64,000 bases of DNA from Bryobacterales bacterium (GCA_027459465.1 DAIDIH010000359.1:42506-106505); one strand, 5' to 3'. Shown: positions 1-9,597, numbered from the stretch's first letter. Numbers and translations are program-made. Notes: generated by a model from the letters alone, not told the origin.

Positions 1-413
1 CTGCCTGGGATCACGAGGACCAACACCCCCGTTTGCTTCAACCATCGGTAGGTGTGCTCAAGGAAGAGACGTTCCATTCTGGCGTTGCGGCCCTCGGAAA
101 TTTCATGGTCATATGGCGGATTCAAGAAAAGAGCCGAGAATGACTCGACAGCGCAATGAACGTCGAAGCAGTTGCCGTGGATGACCTGGTCGACCGTTTT
201 CCTGGCCTCTTCTGCGCGGTAGGCATCCAGTTCTATCGCGCACCTCGCCGACGGTGCTCCGGCGGTAAGGTGGGCCAGCGCAGCGCCCGTGCCCGCACAG
301 GGGTCCAGGACGCTTGCTGTTTCCTGTCCAAACGCCAGGAAGCGCCGAATACGATCGGCTTCTTCACTTGAGAGGGGAAAATAACCGAGCTTCTGCCTTG
401 CGATTGAGCGCAC
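1..413 (-). CDS. Class I SAM-dependent DNA methyltransferase-like protein, partial (runs off left edge)
   Basis: Hand translation from GTG at 413 with upstream AGGAG: VRSIARQKLGYFPLSSEEADRIRRFLAFGQETASVLDPCAGTGAALAHLTAG...LFLNPPYDHEISEGRNARMERLFLEHTYRWL; DPCAGTG and NPPY motifs. Not in ORF track because truncated. Confidence 0.8.
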   Translation of the reverse strand, partial: MRSIARQKLGYFPLSSEEADRIRRFLAFGQETASVLDPCAGTGAALAHLTAGAPSARCAIELDAYRAEEARKTVDQVIHGNCFDVHCAVESFSALFLNPPYDHEISEGRNARMERLFLEHTYRWLKQTGVLVLVIPG

Positions 414-549
414 TGTCTACTCCTGTCGTTTTATCTCGTGGTCGTCATCATTTCTGGAAAGCAGGGTGTGTGATGCTGGCAAGTCCGGCGCTGACGGCAA
501 CGTTGCGAACGCGGTAGCGCCCGTTCTCGGCTGGCAGTAAACTTCGAGA

Positions 550-1026
550 ATGGCTGCCAACCGCGCGATGCGACTCCGCCAGAAACTTCTTGCGATCGGC
601 GGTTCAGATGTTGTGGTCACCCCGGATACATACCTGCCAGATGTGGTCGCCCACGGGCAGACATTCGAAGAAGCCCGCGTTCGAATCGTCAGGGGTCTCC
701 CGAATCAGTGCCACAACAACGCTGCCCGGCTGTGGTTGGCAGGCCGCTGCTCAAATATTGGAACCGGATATTATCTCTGCTTTGACGGGCGGTGGTTGCA
801 GCACTCATGGGGCATGACGCGCGCCGGCGTTATCCTCGATACGCATTCGGGTGGCAGGCTGTACTTTGGGATCGTCCTCGATGATCTCAGTAGCCTCGCG
901 TTCGCCGAATCTGCGTGCCAACCCCGAGAAGTCAAGGGGTGGATTCGAACCCATCGCAAGCGCTATCAAGCTATGCTCGTTGACGCGTTGGTCGAACTGG
1001 CCAGCGGCACTCAGCTTCAACCATAA
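550..1026 (+). CDS. Hypothetical protein
   Basis: 158-aa ORF with protein-like composition; no family recognised. Confidence 0.55.
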   Translation: MAANRAMRLRQKLLAIGGSDVVVTPDTYLPDVVAHGQTFEEARVRIVRGLPNQCHNNAARLWLAGRCSNIGTGYYLCFDGRWLQHSWGMTRAGVILDTHSGGRLYFGIVLDDLSSLAFAESACQPREVKGWIRTHRKRYQAMLVDALVELASGTQLQP

Positions 1027-1081
1027 ACCCTGGTGCCGCCGTGAGTCGGTGCCTGCTGGTGCCCGGCTTCGAGAGAACCGG

Positions 1082-1372
1082 TCATACGAGCCCTGGGCGC
1101 TGGCCGAACAGGTAGCCCTTCGGACCGTTCAATTTCTGTCGCCGCTCGACGATCCAGCGTTGGAGCGCCGCGCCGGCGACGTGATACACCTTGCCGTCGG
1201 CCACCACTTCAAACACGGTCGCCAGAGTGGGCATGGGTAGTGCTTCGGCTCGCTCCTTCTTCGCTTCCACCACGAAGAGGTGCGCTGCATCGTACGTGGA
1301 ATCCGCCAGCAGGTCCAGGCTGTGCCGGCGACCGTCGGGATCGATGACGGTAACAGTGCACCATCGGCTCAC
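1082..1372 (-). CDS. Hypothetical protein
   Basis: 96-aa ORF in line with neighbouring minus-strand genes. Confidence 0.55.
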   Translation of the reverse strand: MSRWCTVTVIDPDGRRHSLDLLADSTYDAAHLFVVEAKKERAEALPMPTLATVFEVVADGKVYHVAGAALQRWIVERRQKLNGPKGYLFGQRPGLV

Positions 1373-1420
1373 GAGGAGAGTATAGCCCAGGCGGCGAATA
1401 AAAGGCGAATACAGGGTGGC

Positions 1421-2626
1421 CTAGAACAGAACCATCTGGTGGTTGCTCCACTTCGCCTCAAACGATGCAATCCCGCCACGCGCCTTCTCCTCCACCATGG
1501 CAGGGGCGATCGTCCAGAACTCCTCTCGCGTCGGAAAGGCGGATTCGTTCCTGCGCAGGCGCCACACGTAAGGAATGCCACGCAGTTCTTCCACTGGCAG
1601 CCCGAGTTTCGCTGCGAACCCGTCGAGGTGGACTCGGGCCTCGGACGCCGTGGCAAGCACATCTTGTATCTCGACGGCCCGATCTGCCTGGCCCTTCCTC
1701 TGGTAGATTCGACGAACTCTGTAACGCGCCCACTTAACGGCCTCGATCCTCTCGCGGTAACTGTTTAGCGCCACCTCCTCACCGAAATTTCCTGCGATCT
1801 GGATCAGGCTCTTCCCTTTGTACAACGTGGCGCGCGGATTGAGGGCCATGCTCATGTGTTCGAGCACCAACGCATCGGCGACCTGGCCCGGATGCTCCAG
1901 GTGCCGGTCGATAGCCCCGTCCTTCAACCCATTGAACGGGCAATATACGCAGGCCGATTTACGCCAGGTTACGCCCACCTTCTCGCGAATGTAGTCGAGG
2001 CATCTTGCGCGGTTCCAGTCCCATTCCAAAAGTGGATAGAACGCTCGCCGCGTCAGCGTGTTGTATTCGCAGCTGCGGTCGATGCGCCTGCCCTCGTCCG
2101 CATTGAACCCGAAGGCAATCCGCTCCCGAATCGCGTGCTCGCTCTGATCGATTCTCCGTCGCTCTTCCGAGTTGTAGCCAAACGCGTGGTGGGCGCAGCC
2201 GCGGAGATTCGCTTCAAGCCACTGCTCGATTACCCAGGCTTTGAACTTCAGCGCGCAGCGATGGACGCCGCCGTATTGTGGAACAGTTCCGTTCCGTTTT
2301 AGTTCGTCGGACAGCTTGTAGTCGCCGTCCAGGAAGACCTTGATCGGCTCACGCGAGTCGTCGAGAACGCTAATCCCATCTGCTTCCCGGTGTCCATGGC
2401 GGGCAACTTGAACGAACCGGATCCTGTGCCGGCGCATCATCGGCAGGACGTAGGTCTCCACGTCCCTACCAGTGTCCTTGTATTCATCGCCCACCTGGGC
2501 GGTGATCACCACGATCCGATCCAGCGCACAGGGTCTCGTGGCCTCTTCCAAGCACCACCTCAGGAGAATCGCGGTGGACTCGACACCCATACCGTACGAA
2601 AGAATCGTGGTCTCGACATTACGCAT
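1421..2626 (-). CDS. PP-loop / PAPS reductase-like protein 1
   Basis: Likely start at MRNVETTILSYGMGVESTAILLRW; variant PP-loop; CVYCPF cysteines. Confidence 0.65.
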   Translation of the reverse strand: MRNVETTILSYGMGVESTAILLRWCLEEATRPCALDRIVVITAQVGDEYKDTGRDVETYVLPMMRRHRIRFVQVARHGHREADGISVLDDSREPIKVFLDGDYKLSDELKRNGTVPQYGGVHRCALKFKAWVIEQWLEANLRGCAHHAFGYNSEERRRIDQSEHAIRERIAFGFNADEGRRIDRSCEYNTLTRRAFYPLLEWDWNRARCLDYIREKVGVTWRKSACVYCPFNGLKDGAIDRHLEHPGQVADALVLEHMSMALNPRATLYKGKSLIQIAGNFGEEVALNSYRERIEAVKWARYRVRRIYQRKGQADRAVEIQDVLATASEARVHLDGFAAKLGLPVEELRGIPYVWRLRRNESAFPTREEFWTIAPAMVEEKARGGIASFEAKWSNHQMVLF

Positions 2627-2734
2627 GGCTGTCTTCCCTCTGTCTGCGGTTTCTGTTTTGGTTGGATAAGTCGGCGAGCCCGGGAGTGCTGTGCAACCCG
2701 ACGCGCAGTGGGGGCGCAACCAGTGCCCACTACT

Positions 2735-3847
2735 TCAAGCCGCCTCAGCGCGCAGTTCCTCGTAGCGCCCGATCAACTGTTCGGGGTCCGTGTAGTCCAC
2801 TTCGATTCCAACGGCGCACGCCACGGTCTGGCGAATATCGCAAAGCAGGCAGGCCTCCGCTCGCGTGGGCACACAACGCGGCCAGCCCTCGGTGTACAAC
2901 AAGTGCTCCGGTATCCGGCTCTCCGCAGCTTCGCGTCGCTTCGACCGTTCTTTCGCCTGAACCACCAGTGAACGTTCTTCTTCGCTCAAAAGGTGTGCCG
3001 CCACATCGCCCAACCACCGTGCAGGTTGGAACGGAAACGTCGATTCTGCTTCCAGCCGCACCAGCACCCTATAGATTTCGTGGTTGGTTTCGCATCGTGC
3101 CGCGGCTCTCAAATCGTGTAGCGAGCTCAGAATACAGAAACAACACGACACGCGCGCGGATCCGTACACCTGGTAAGCTTCGTGAAGTGGGAACTGCTTC
3201 TGCTCCAGGTACTCAAATACCTGTTGCGTAGTCCACTCCAAAATCGGGTGCCAGTCGAAGCCGCAGGTGTGTTGCGTGAGGTTCCGGAGCTTCGGCTGCT
3301 CCCTCGCGACCGGCGCTTTCGCGCGCTTCGGACTCTCCTGCCGACGGATGCCGGCGGCTGACAGGATTGTCTGATTCGGGAAGCGTTGAACCAGCGCCCG
3401 GCTGATCACGGCCGTTTTGAGTTCCGAGGTGCAGAACCGCATTGACGCCGTCGACCAGGGCATGATGAGCTTGACGCACTCGAGTTGGGCATAACGGCGG
3501 ATGTTGTTCTCCCAGCGGACCTGCCAACGATCAAGAAGATCTCCGCGCTCACGCCGGACCACTATCAATTCGAGCCCCAGTTCCCGGGACAGCCCCTCGC
3601 AGACTGGAAGAGACTGGCGCCACTCCACACGCCCCAGGTCGCTGTGAATCAGCACACGGGTGCCACGATGGCCGATCCCGTCCAGATAGTCTGTCGTGGC
3701 GAAGGCCGCGGCTGCAGAATCCTTGCCGCCCGAAACACCGATGGCCACAACCGCTCCCGATGTGAGCGCTGCCATGACCTCAGGTGTCACCGCGACTTCA
3801 CGGCTTGGCGTCCAAATCGATTCGAACAAGGGAAACGGGTGAGCCAT
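2735..3847 (-). CDS. PP-loop / PAPS reductase family protein 2
   Basis: Canonical GVSGGKDSAAAAF PP-loop; CCFC and CLLC pairs; likely start MAHPFPLFES after an AGGAGG-like RBS. Confidence 0.8.
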   Translation of the reverse strand: MAHPFPLFESIWTPSREVAVTPEVMAALTSGAVVAIGVSGGKDSAAAAFATTDYLDGIGHRGTRVLIHSDLGRVEWRQSLPVCEGLSRELGLELIVVRRERGDLLDRWQVRWENNIRRYAQLECVKLIMPWSTASMRFCTSELKTAVISRALVQRFPNQTILSAAGIRRQESPKRAKAPVAREQPKLRNLTQHTCGFDWHPILEWTTQQVFEYLEQKQFPLHEAYQVYGSARVSCCFCILSSLHDLRAAARCETNHEIYRVLVRLEAESTFPFQPARWLGDVAAHLLSEEERSLVVQAKERSKRREAAESRIPEHLLYTEGWPRCVPTRAEACLLCDIRQTVACAVGIEVDYTDPEQLIGRYEELRAEAA

Positions 3848-4646
3848 TGGGGAGCCCTCCTGGTTTCGGATAGGGGAGTGAGGGAGGCAGGAACCGGCGT
3901 GCGCAAGGATCAATGGCCCAGGCGTACTTATAGTTCCCCGAATGGCGTCGTCGGCGTGTGAGCCGCGCCAACCAGGTCTTCAGCCAGTCTGCACGGTTCT
4001 CGGCCGACGCCGGCGAAGCCCCAAACTTTTCCAACAACGCGGCTGCATACTGCCAGCCTTGCTCACCGGCGCGAATTTTCTGAATGGCACGATCGTTCAG
4101 TACCGTGCCGTCTGGGAGCAGACGAACGGTTCTGGGATCGGTCCGTCCGAGAAATGTGGCCGATGTTGCCTGGTAGCAGATTCCAAAATGTCCACGATGG
4201 ACGATCGCGCCCGTGATGGCGCTGCGCGGGACAGGGTCGCTGAAGCTCACGACGCCGGCCAGCCCCTTGCGGCGCAGGCATTCGAACACGCGCGCGAGGA
4301 ACCAGCTTTCTCCGTTGGCTGGCACGGAGTCCAGGAGCACGAAACGCCCCAGTTCCACACTGTCCGATGCGTTCAATGGAAACACCGATGTCAGGACCCG
4401 GTCGTTGCACGGATGGCTGAGAAGCGCGATGCCCACCAAGTTGCCGGCGCTGTAGAGCCCAAACCTGAATCGGGCGCTTGGGTATGAAGCCGAGTAGTGG
4501 TGGGTCAGGATGAAGTCCTTGGGTTCTCGATCGCCGGCGAGTTCCGCTACTTCATAGAGCCTCGGATTGATCGGTTCGCCGGCCGGGCGACAACTATCGC
4601 GGCGCAGGCGCCACCGCTGGTTGAAAAGAAGGAGTTGCGCTGGCAT
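3798..4646 (-). CDS. Mom-like (phage Mu adenine modification, GNAT-fold) protein
   Basis: FILTHHYSASYPSARFRFGLYSAGNLVGIALLSHP...ELGRFVLLDSVPANGESWFLARVFECLRR pattern resembles Mom-family proteins. Confidence 0.6.
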   Translation of the reverse strand: MPAQLLLFNQRWRLRRDSCRPAGEPINPRLYEVAELAGDREPKDFILTHHYSASYPSARFRFGLYSAGNLVGIALLSHPCNDRVLTSVFPLNASDSVELGRFVLLDSVPANGESWFLARVFECLRRKGLAGVVSFSDPVPRSAITGAIVHRGHFGICYQATSATFLGRTDPRTVRLLPDGTVLNDRAIQKIRAGEQGWQYAAALLEKFGASPASAENRADWLKTWLARLTRRRRHSGNYKYAWAIDPCARRFLPPSLPYPKPGGLPNGSPVSLVRIDLDAKP

Positions 4647-4732
4647 TGGCGAATCCTCTAAGGTCTATGCAAGTGACAGAAACAACAGGAGTTGGGTCCA
4701 GAGTGGCTGTACAAGGCGCCGACCCCTTTCGG

Positions 4733-4768
4733 AGACTTTTGAATTCTCCGGCCGCTCCACCGTAGACT
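4733..4768 (+). promoter_or_regulatory. Putative promoter (shared GAGACTTTTGAA-N18-TAGACT box, copy 1)
   Basis: GGAGACTTTTGAAT - 18 nt - TAGACT upstream of ATG 4786; same architecture at two other places in the window. Confidence 0.5.
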
Positions 4769-4785
4769 AGGGGCGGAGTGGAGTT

Positions 4786-5127
4786 ATGCGCTGCCTTGAA
4801 TGTGGGGCGGATTTCGATGAAATGAATGAATCTCAGCCCGTTTGCCCGGGCTGTGGCGCCGTGCCTCGATACCGGCGAGACGGCGCTGACATCTGCGCTC
4901 TTCTTGAAGACGCCGCGGCCATGATCGCTTCCGCAGAATCGGACTGCGGGGCCGATCAAGGCCTCGACTGCCTTGCCGAGCAGTTTTTAGAATCGATCAA
5001 CTTGCCGGTTGACCTCCAGGAAGCCACCAACGATGCCGAGGCGCTTCTTGAGGCGATGGGCTATGCGAGTTTCGTCCTCACTCGTGGAAAGCGCTTCTTC
5101 AGTCTTCCAACACGGCGTTTAATGTGA
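4786..5127 (+). CDS. Small zinc-ribbon protein
   Basis: MRCLECGADFDEMNESQPVCPGCGAVPRYRR: CxxC...CxxC. Confidence 0.65.
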   Translation: MRCLECGADFDEMNESQPVCPGCGAVPRYRRDGADICALLEDAAAMIASAESDCGADQGLDCLAEQFLESINLPVDLQEATNDAEALLEAMGYASFVLTRGKRFFSLPTRRLM

Positions 5128-5139
5128 GGCACTTTCGCA

Positions 5140-6696
5140 ATGCAACCGCCAGCCGTCGCGCGACACGCCCTGCCACCAACGCCCGTTGTGTGCAAGCGTG
5201 TTGTCCGGTTGCAAGCTGATGCCCCGAATATCCGCTGCCTATTCTCAGATGGCACCTCACAGATACTGTCTCGGTTCGTCGCGGGCTTCATCAAACCGGC
5301 CGATCAAGTTGAGTTCGACCCCGCTGCGATTGATGTCGGCAAGGAGCTGCGGGTTTTCCATGCTCCCGAGCGAAGGCGGAGCGAGCTTTATATCGCATCC
5401 ATCGGGTACGTGACACTGCCCAAGGCTGACAAACGCAACGGCTACTTCGTTCGCGCCGAGGTTGCCGGTTCACGCCTTGGAATAAAGCGGATCCATCTTC
5501 CGGCCAACGCCGTGCGTGACTACTTCTATTTTCCCAATCGCCGGCACCCTGGCTCACAGGACGAAACGCTTTTCGACCTGCTGAAAACGACTCCCGCCGC
5601 ATCACCTGCCGATCTCCGTCTCGCCCTCAAGGTGCGAATGCTCGAACTGCAAACCGAACCCGCACATCGAGAGCGCTGGATCGCAGCTGAGCGCGCGTTC
5701 AATCTCCTCGCCAATCCTGAACTCCGTGCCTGTTACGAGGCCCTACTCCGCGACCCGGAGACGCCTGCGCTGTTTCCATACGGCGGCTTTGGCTCACTCA
5801 TTGCGGCCGGCGGGCTCTCCGCGGATCGCGAGACATTTTTTGCGACGAAAATTCTGTCATTCAGTCCCGAGCGTCGCCAGCGGCGATTCCGTGCTCTACT
5901 GCGAAAGATTGAGTTCTTCGGTGCCTATGCGGTCTATCGCGACTCCCGCCGTAAAGCCGAGGTTCTTTTGGATAAAGTGTCACTGCCCCTTGCCTGGGAC
6001 CCGACATGGAACCAGTGGCGGCATCTCGTCGGCGCCAAGTTCGGCATCGACGCGACTTTCATCAGAAGCGACAAGTACAGACTACATGAGCGCGAATGGC
6101 AACTGGTGAATTGGGAGACCGCTCTGCCTAGCCGCGTTCAGATCACGATCCCGGCAGACATCCAGGAAGTCGTCGCAAATGCCCGCAAGACATACAGCCG
6201 TTTCGGCCAATTCTTTGAAGTCCTCCAAGGCATCAGAGAGCGCGTTGAACGGGAACCGGTCGAGCGCCAGGAATTAAGACGCATTTGCAGTGGCCTCGGG
6301 ATCCCGAGCGACTTCGACATCGCTCAGATCTCATGGAAGCCCGACTACGATGCGTTCTTCTACACTCAGCTTTGCAAGCGCACCAGTAAGATGTTTCTGT
6401 TCCGCGACGAATATCTGTTCGAGCTGGAGGGTACCGTGGTCGTGGAAGTTCCCGAACAGGGCCATGCGACCTACATCTTCTCACGACCCGCTGATCTCCA
6501 GCGCTGGGTTCGTGAATATGCTCGAACGCCGAAGGACGACATTCGTCGCAATCGGGCAAACGCTGCTGAGCGATTAGGCTTCATAGGCCGTGTCACACAT
6601 GGTCGTAATCCACGAGCGTGGCTGCGTAACCTCCGGGAGAGAATCGGCGAGCCCGTCGATTATACGCTCGCAACTGAGAGCTCATCGGAAAGGTAG
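5140..6696 (+). CDS. Hypothetical protein with degenerate J-domain-like region
   Basis: 518-aa ORF; LFDLLKTTPAASPADLRLALKVRMLE...AERAFNLLANPELRACYEALLRD resembles DnaJ helices but lacks HPD. Confidence 0.6.
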   Translation: MQPPAVARHALPPTPVVCKRVVRLQADAPNIRCLFSDGTSQILSRFVAGFIKPADQVEFDPAAIDVGKELRVFHAPERRRSELYIASIGYVTLPKADKRNGYFVRAEVAGSRLGIKRIHLPANAVRDYFYFPNRRHPGSQDETLFDLLKTTPAASPADLRLALKVRMLELQTEPAHRERWIAAERAFNLLANPELRACYEALLRDPETPALFPYGGFGSLIAAGGLSADRETFFATKILSFSPERRQRRFRALLRKIEFFGAYAVYRDSRRKAEVLLDKVSLPLAWDPTWNQWRHLVGAKFGIDATFIRSDKYRLHEREWQLVNWETALPSRVQITIPADIQEVVANARKTYSRFGQFFEVLQGIRERVEREPVERQELRRICSGLGIPSDFDIAQISWKPDYDAFFYTQLCKRTSKMFLFRDEYLFELEGTVVVEVPEQGHATYIFSRPADLQRWVREYARTPKDDIRRNRANAAERLGFIGRVTHGRNPRAWLRNLRERIGEPVDYTLATESSSER

Positions 6697-6700
6697 GATC

Positions 6701-6958
6701 GTGAACCGCGATAACCGCTTCATTTCCGCCTCAGAGATTGGGACCTGGTGCTACTGCAAGCGAGCATGGTATCTTCAGCAGCTCGGCAGACCATCTATCC
6801 TCACCGAGGAGCGCGCGGCCGGGACCCGATACCACGAGAGACATTATCAGAAGTTACGCACTACCCGTCGAGTGCGTGCGGTCGCTTGCGCCATCATGCT
6901 GGTTTCCCTGCTACTCCTCATCTGGTTAGGGTTCTCGATCCTTCGGCTCTTCCGATGA
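6701..6958 (+). CDS. Cas4-like N-terminal half (Cys + TM helix)
   Basis: GTG start; VNRDNRFISASEIGTWCYCKRAWYLQQLG followed by hydrophobic helix; TGA overlaps ATG of next ORF. Confidence 0.55.
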   Translation: MNRDNRFISASEIGTWCYCKRAWYLQQLGRPSILTEERAAGTRYHERHYQKLRTTRRVRAVACAIMLVSLLLLIWLGFSILRLFR

Positions 6959-7482
6959 TTGCCGCTGCTCTTTTGGTGGCCGTCGTCTTTCTGCTGGCCG
7001 TGCTCGTCTGGTTCCGCGCCAACAGGGAACTGGCGCGGAGAGGGATCCCGGAGGGGCGCATGGTCTCGCAGGATGCCGGTCCACGGCATCATTTGCACCG
7101 CTCGTTGATGTCGCTTCGCCACGGTCTTGTCGGCAAGCCCGATTACCTGATTGAGACCCGCCACGGGTTTGTGCCGGTGGAGATCAAGTCCCGCAACTCC
7201 CCGCGTGCCGGTCCGAGTGACAGCGATCTTGCCCAACTAACCGCATACTGCGTTCTCGTTCATGACGTCGTCGGCAGCGCACCCCCTCAGGGCATCATCG
7301 AGTATGCGGACCGGTGTTGGCGGATCAAGTACACCCCACATGCGGGCCGAGAGCTGTTGCAGATTGTCAACGACATCCGCGAATCGCAGGAGTGGGGATC
7401 GATTCATCGAAGCCACAATCAGCCGGCTCGATGTCGCGCCTGTGGCTTCAGGAATGTCTGCGAGGAGCGTCTCGCATTCTGA
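6955..7482 (+). CDS. Cas4-like PD-(D/E)XK nuclease C-terminal half with N-terminal TM helix
   Basis: MIAAALLVAVVFLLAVLVWF TM; GKPDYLIE...VPVEIKSRN catalytic motif; CRACGFRNVC cysteines. Confidence 0.65.
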   Translation: MIAAALLVAVVFLLAVLVWFRANRELARRGIPEGRMVSQDAGPRHHLHRSLMSLRHGLVGKPDYLIETRHGFVPVEIKSRNSPRAGPSDSDLAQLTAYCVLVHDVVGSAPPQGIIEYADRCWRIKYTPHAGRELLQIVNDIRESQEWGSIHRSHNQPARCRACGFRNVCEERLAF

Positions 7483-7574
7483 CAGCTTCACCAAGCAGCT
7501 TCACCAAGCGCTCGTTCCTCTTTCGTCCCGAATGGTAGAATCGGAAACGGAAATCCTCCTGGGGAGCTTCATAG

Positions 7575-8042
7575 ATGATGACTCCAAACCCTGCTCCGTA
7601 TTTCGTGGCGCCGCCTCTTAATCCAGCTTTCTGGCAATACTCGGATCCGGCCGTTCCGCAGGAGCCCACCTTGCTGGAGACGATCATCAAGGTTGCCGGA
7701 ACAGTGCTCGTGGTAGGAGCTGTCGGCCTCGCTGCCTATACGGTCTTCGATGCTCTCTTCGGCTCGAATGAACAGGTGCGTCATTGTTCGGCGTGCGGCA
7801 GCTCAACGCACGATGCCCGTACTTGCCCGATGACTGGACCTCGCACCCGGCTCAGAATTGAGAAGACCGGCATTTGCGCGTGCTGCAGGCGACGCTTCCG
7901 CCACACAGAACTGCATCATTACGCTGGCCGTGGCGTCGAACGCGGCAAGGAAATGTGCGGTCCCTGCCACTTCTGGTGTGGTCACGACGGCGACTGGCAG
8001 TGCCATCCCATCAATCCGAGGTACTGCCGTTTAGCTGCGTAA
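7575..8042 (+). CDS. TM protein with zinc knuckle and HNH-like Cys/His domain
   Basis: HCSACGSSTHDARTC = CX2CX4HX4C; downstream CACCRRRFRHTELHHYAGR...CGPCHFWCGHDGDWQCHP. Confidence 0.5.
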   Translation: MMTPNPAPYFVAPPLNPAFWQYSDPAVPQEPTLLETIIKVAGTVLVVGAVGLAAYTVFDALFGSNEQVRHCSACGSSTHDARTCPMTGPRTRLRIEKTGICACCRRRFRHTELHHYAGRGVERGKEMCGPCHFWCGHDGDWQCHPINPRYCRLAA

Positions 8043-8876
8043 TCAACCGTTCTCGACCCTCCTGTAGTCGGCGCGGCACAAACCAAGCACTGGCTGCTGT
8101 TGTCTCCGACCTCGCCTCCGGAGGCCTCGCCAGACTTGTGGGTCCACTGATAGCGGCTGCACACGGCCTCCTGCCAGGTCGACGAAGGCACCATGATTTG
8201 AGATTCTGCCATGGCGGAAGAGGTTTGCCAGTAGCGCCAACGCGAGATTGGCAATGGCTGGATTGACGAACGGCGCCTGGCGTTCGAGGGCCTCCGCGGC
8301 GCTGCAACTTGGTTCTCCGTCGTTATCGAGCGAACCCTCGATCAGCTCTGGAAACAATTCAGCAACCGTCCGCAGTCGAGTCGCCGATCGTTTGTTCCGC
8401 CAGTTCCAAGGCTGCCCGAGCACGAATTGCCCACCCGTTGAATGGTTCCCTAGGTCGAGCCAATACGACACGGAACTGCGCCGCCCGGTTACTCTTTCAG
8501 CGATGGCTTTTCTTGCCGCGCGGCTGTCCACGCACCCGATCACGATATCGACGTGGTCCACGTTCGTTTGCGAGGAGAAATTCTCTGGCACGGCATGCCA
8601 CTTCAGCCCCCAGAACAGGTTTACGCGCGACACGAGAACGACAGCCTTGGGATGCCCAATTTCCGCATGGCTGAACGGCTGACGCACACAGTTCGTAGGT
8701 GAGACCACATCGCCGTCCATGAGCGTCACTTCCATGCCGCCCTCGTGACCATAGACCAGCAGCGCTTGGTGCAAGTACGGCAGACCGGCGACAATTGCGC
8801 TGCCGTTCCCACCGCACCCGACCACCATCACGCGCACCGGCCTGTGCAGCAACTCCGGCGACAGGGTATGCAGCAT
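8043..8876 (-). CDS. PRTRC system ThiF family protein
   Basis: VRVMVVGCGGNGSAIVAGLPYLHQAL...VTLMDGDVVSPTNCVRQPFSHAEIGHPKA: ThiF/E1 nucleotide-binding fold; PRTRC neighbours. Confidence 0.8.
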   Translation of the reverse strand: MLHTLSPELLHRPVRVMVVGCGGNGSAIVAGLPYLHQALLVYGHEGGMEVTLMDGDVVSPTNCVRQPFSHAEIGHPKAVVLVSRVNLFWGLKWHAVPENFSSQTNVDHVDIVIGCVDSRAARKAIAERVTGRRSSVSYWLDLGNHSTGGQFVLGQPWNWRNKRSATRLRTVAELFPELIEGSLDNDGEPSCSAAEALERQAPFVNPAIANLALALLANLFRHGRISNHGAFVDLAGGRVQPLSVDPQVWRGLRRRGRRQQQPVLGLCRADYRRVENG

Positions 8877-8880
8877 CGGT

Positions 8881-9588
8881 TTATCTCCGCTCTACGAACT
8901 CCCGTAACGTCTCTCGAGCGTCGGTCAAGAACTCCAGGGGGAATGCCTTTCGGCTTCCCGCAATTCGGCGGCAAAGAGGCAGGTAGCCACCGGGAAAATT
9001 GGTCAAACGAGCCGCCCCGTAGGCATGAGTAAATTCACTCTGAAAAAATCCGGACTCCCAGCCCTCGATCGCCTCGACCCCTGGCGTCTCCGGAACGCGC
9101 ATCGTGCCGAGGCAGACCTCCCCAGAATCGTTGCAGTTCCAGAACGGCGCCGTCTTCAGCTTCGTATTGCTACCGGGCCGTTCGCTCTTGTCCAGAGCGC
9201 GAATCGACAAGCTGCCGCCTGCAACCTTGAAAACCAGGGGCGGCACCGGGTAACGCTTGCCGTTTAACTCGTCTCCGGCTCCGCTATGCCTGCCGAAGAA
9301 GAGGATTCGGTGCTGCGCCGGCGTCCACCACACCAGAAGCTCCGAGGTTCGAACCAGGACGCATGCCGGCAGGATCTCGGGCGCTACGTAGACCCCCAGT
9401 CCAGTCGACAACTCGCGAAGGAATTCCAGCGTGAGCGGCTCGGCTTCGCCGAGGTACGGTGCGCCTCCCTTCGGCGCCGCTTGTGCGGCATGCCATACCG
9501 CGAACGCTTCGTGGCCGCCCCGATAGACGAGAACGGCCCCAGTGAGCACAAGGTTCTTGCTTCCGCCGACAGCGACGGTGACCTCCAT
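8881..9588 (-). CDS. PRTRC system protein B
   Basis: Position next to ThiF; WWTPAQHRILFF and FWNCNDSGEVCLGTMRVP recognised as PRTRC-B-like. Confidence 0.7.
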   Translation of the reverse strand: MEVTVAVGGSKNLVLTGAVLVYRGGHEAFAVWHAAQAAPKGGAPYLGEAEPLTLEFLRELSTGLGVYVAPEILPACVLVRTSELLVWWTPAQHRILFFGRHSGAGDELNGKRYPVPPLVFKVAGGSLSIRALDKSERPGSNTKLKTAPFWNCNDSGEVCLGTMRVPETPGVEAIEGWESGFFQSEFTHAYGAARLTNFPGGYLPLCRRIAGSRKAFPLEFLTDARETLREFVERR

Positions 9589-9597
9589 TGCTTCCCC

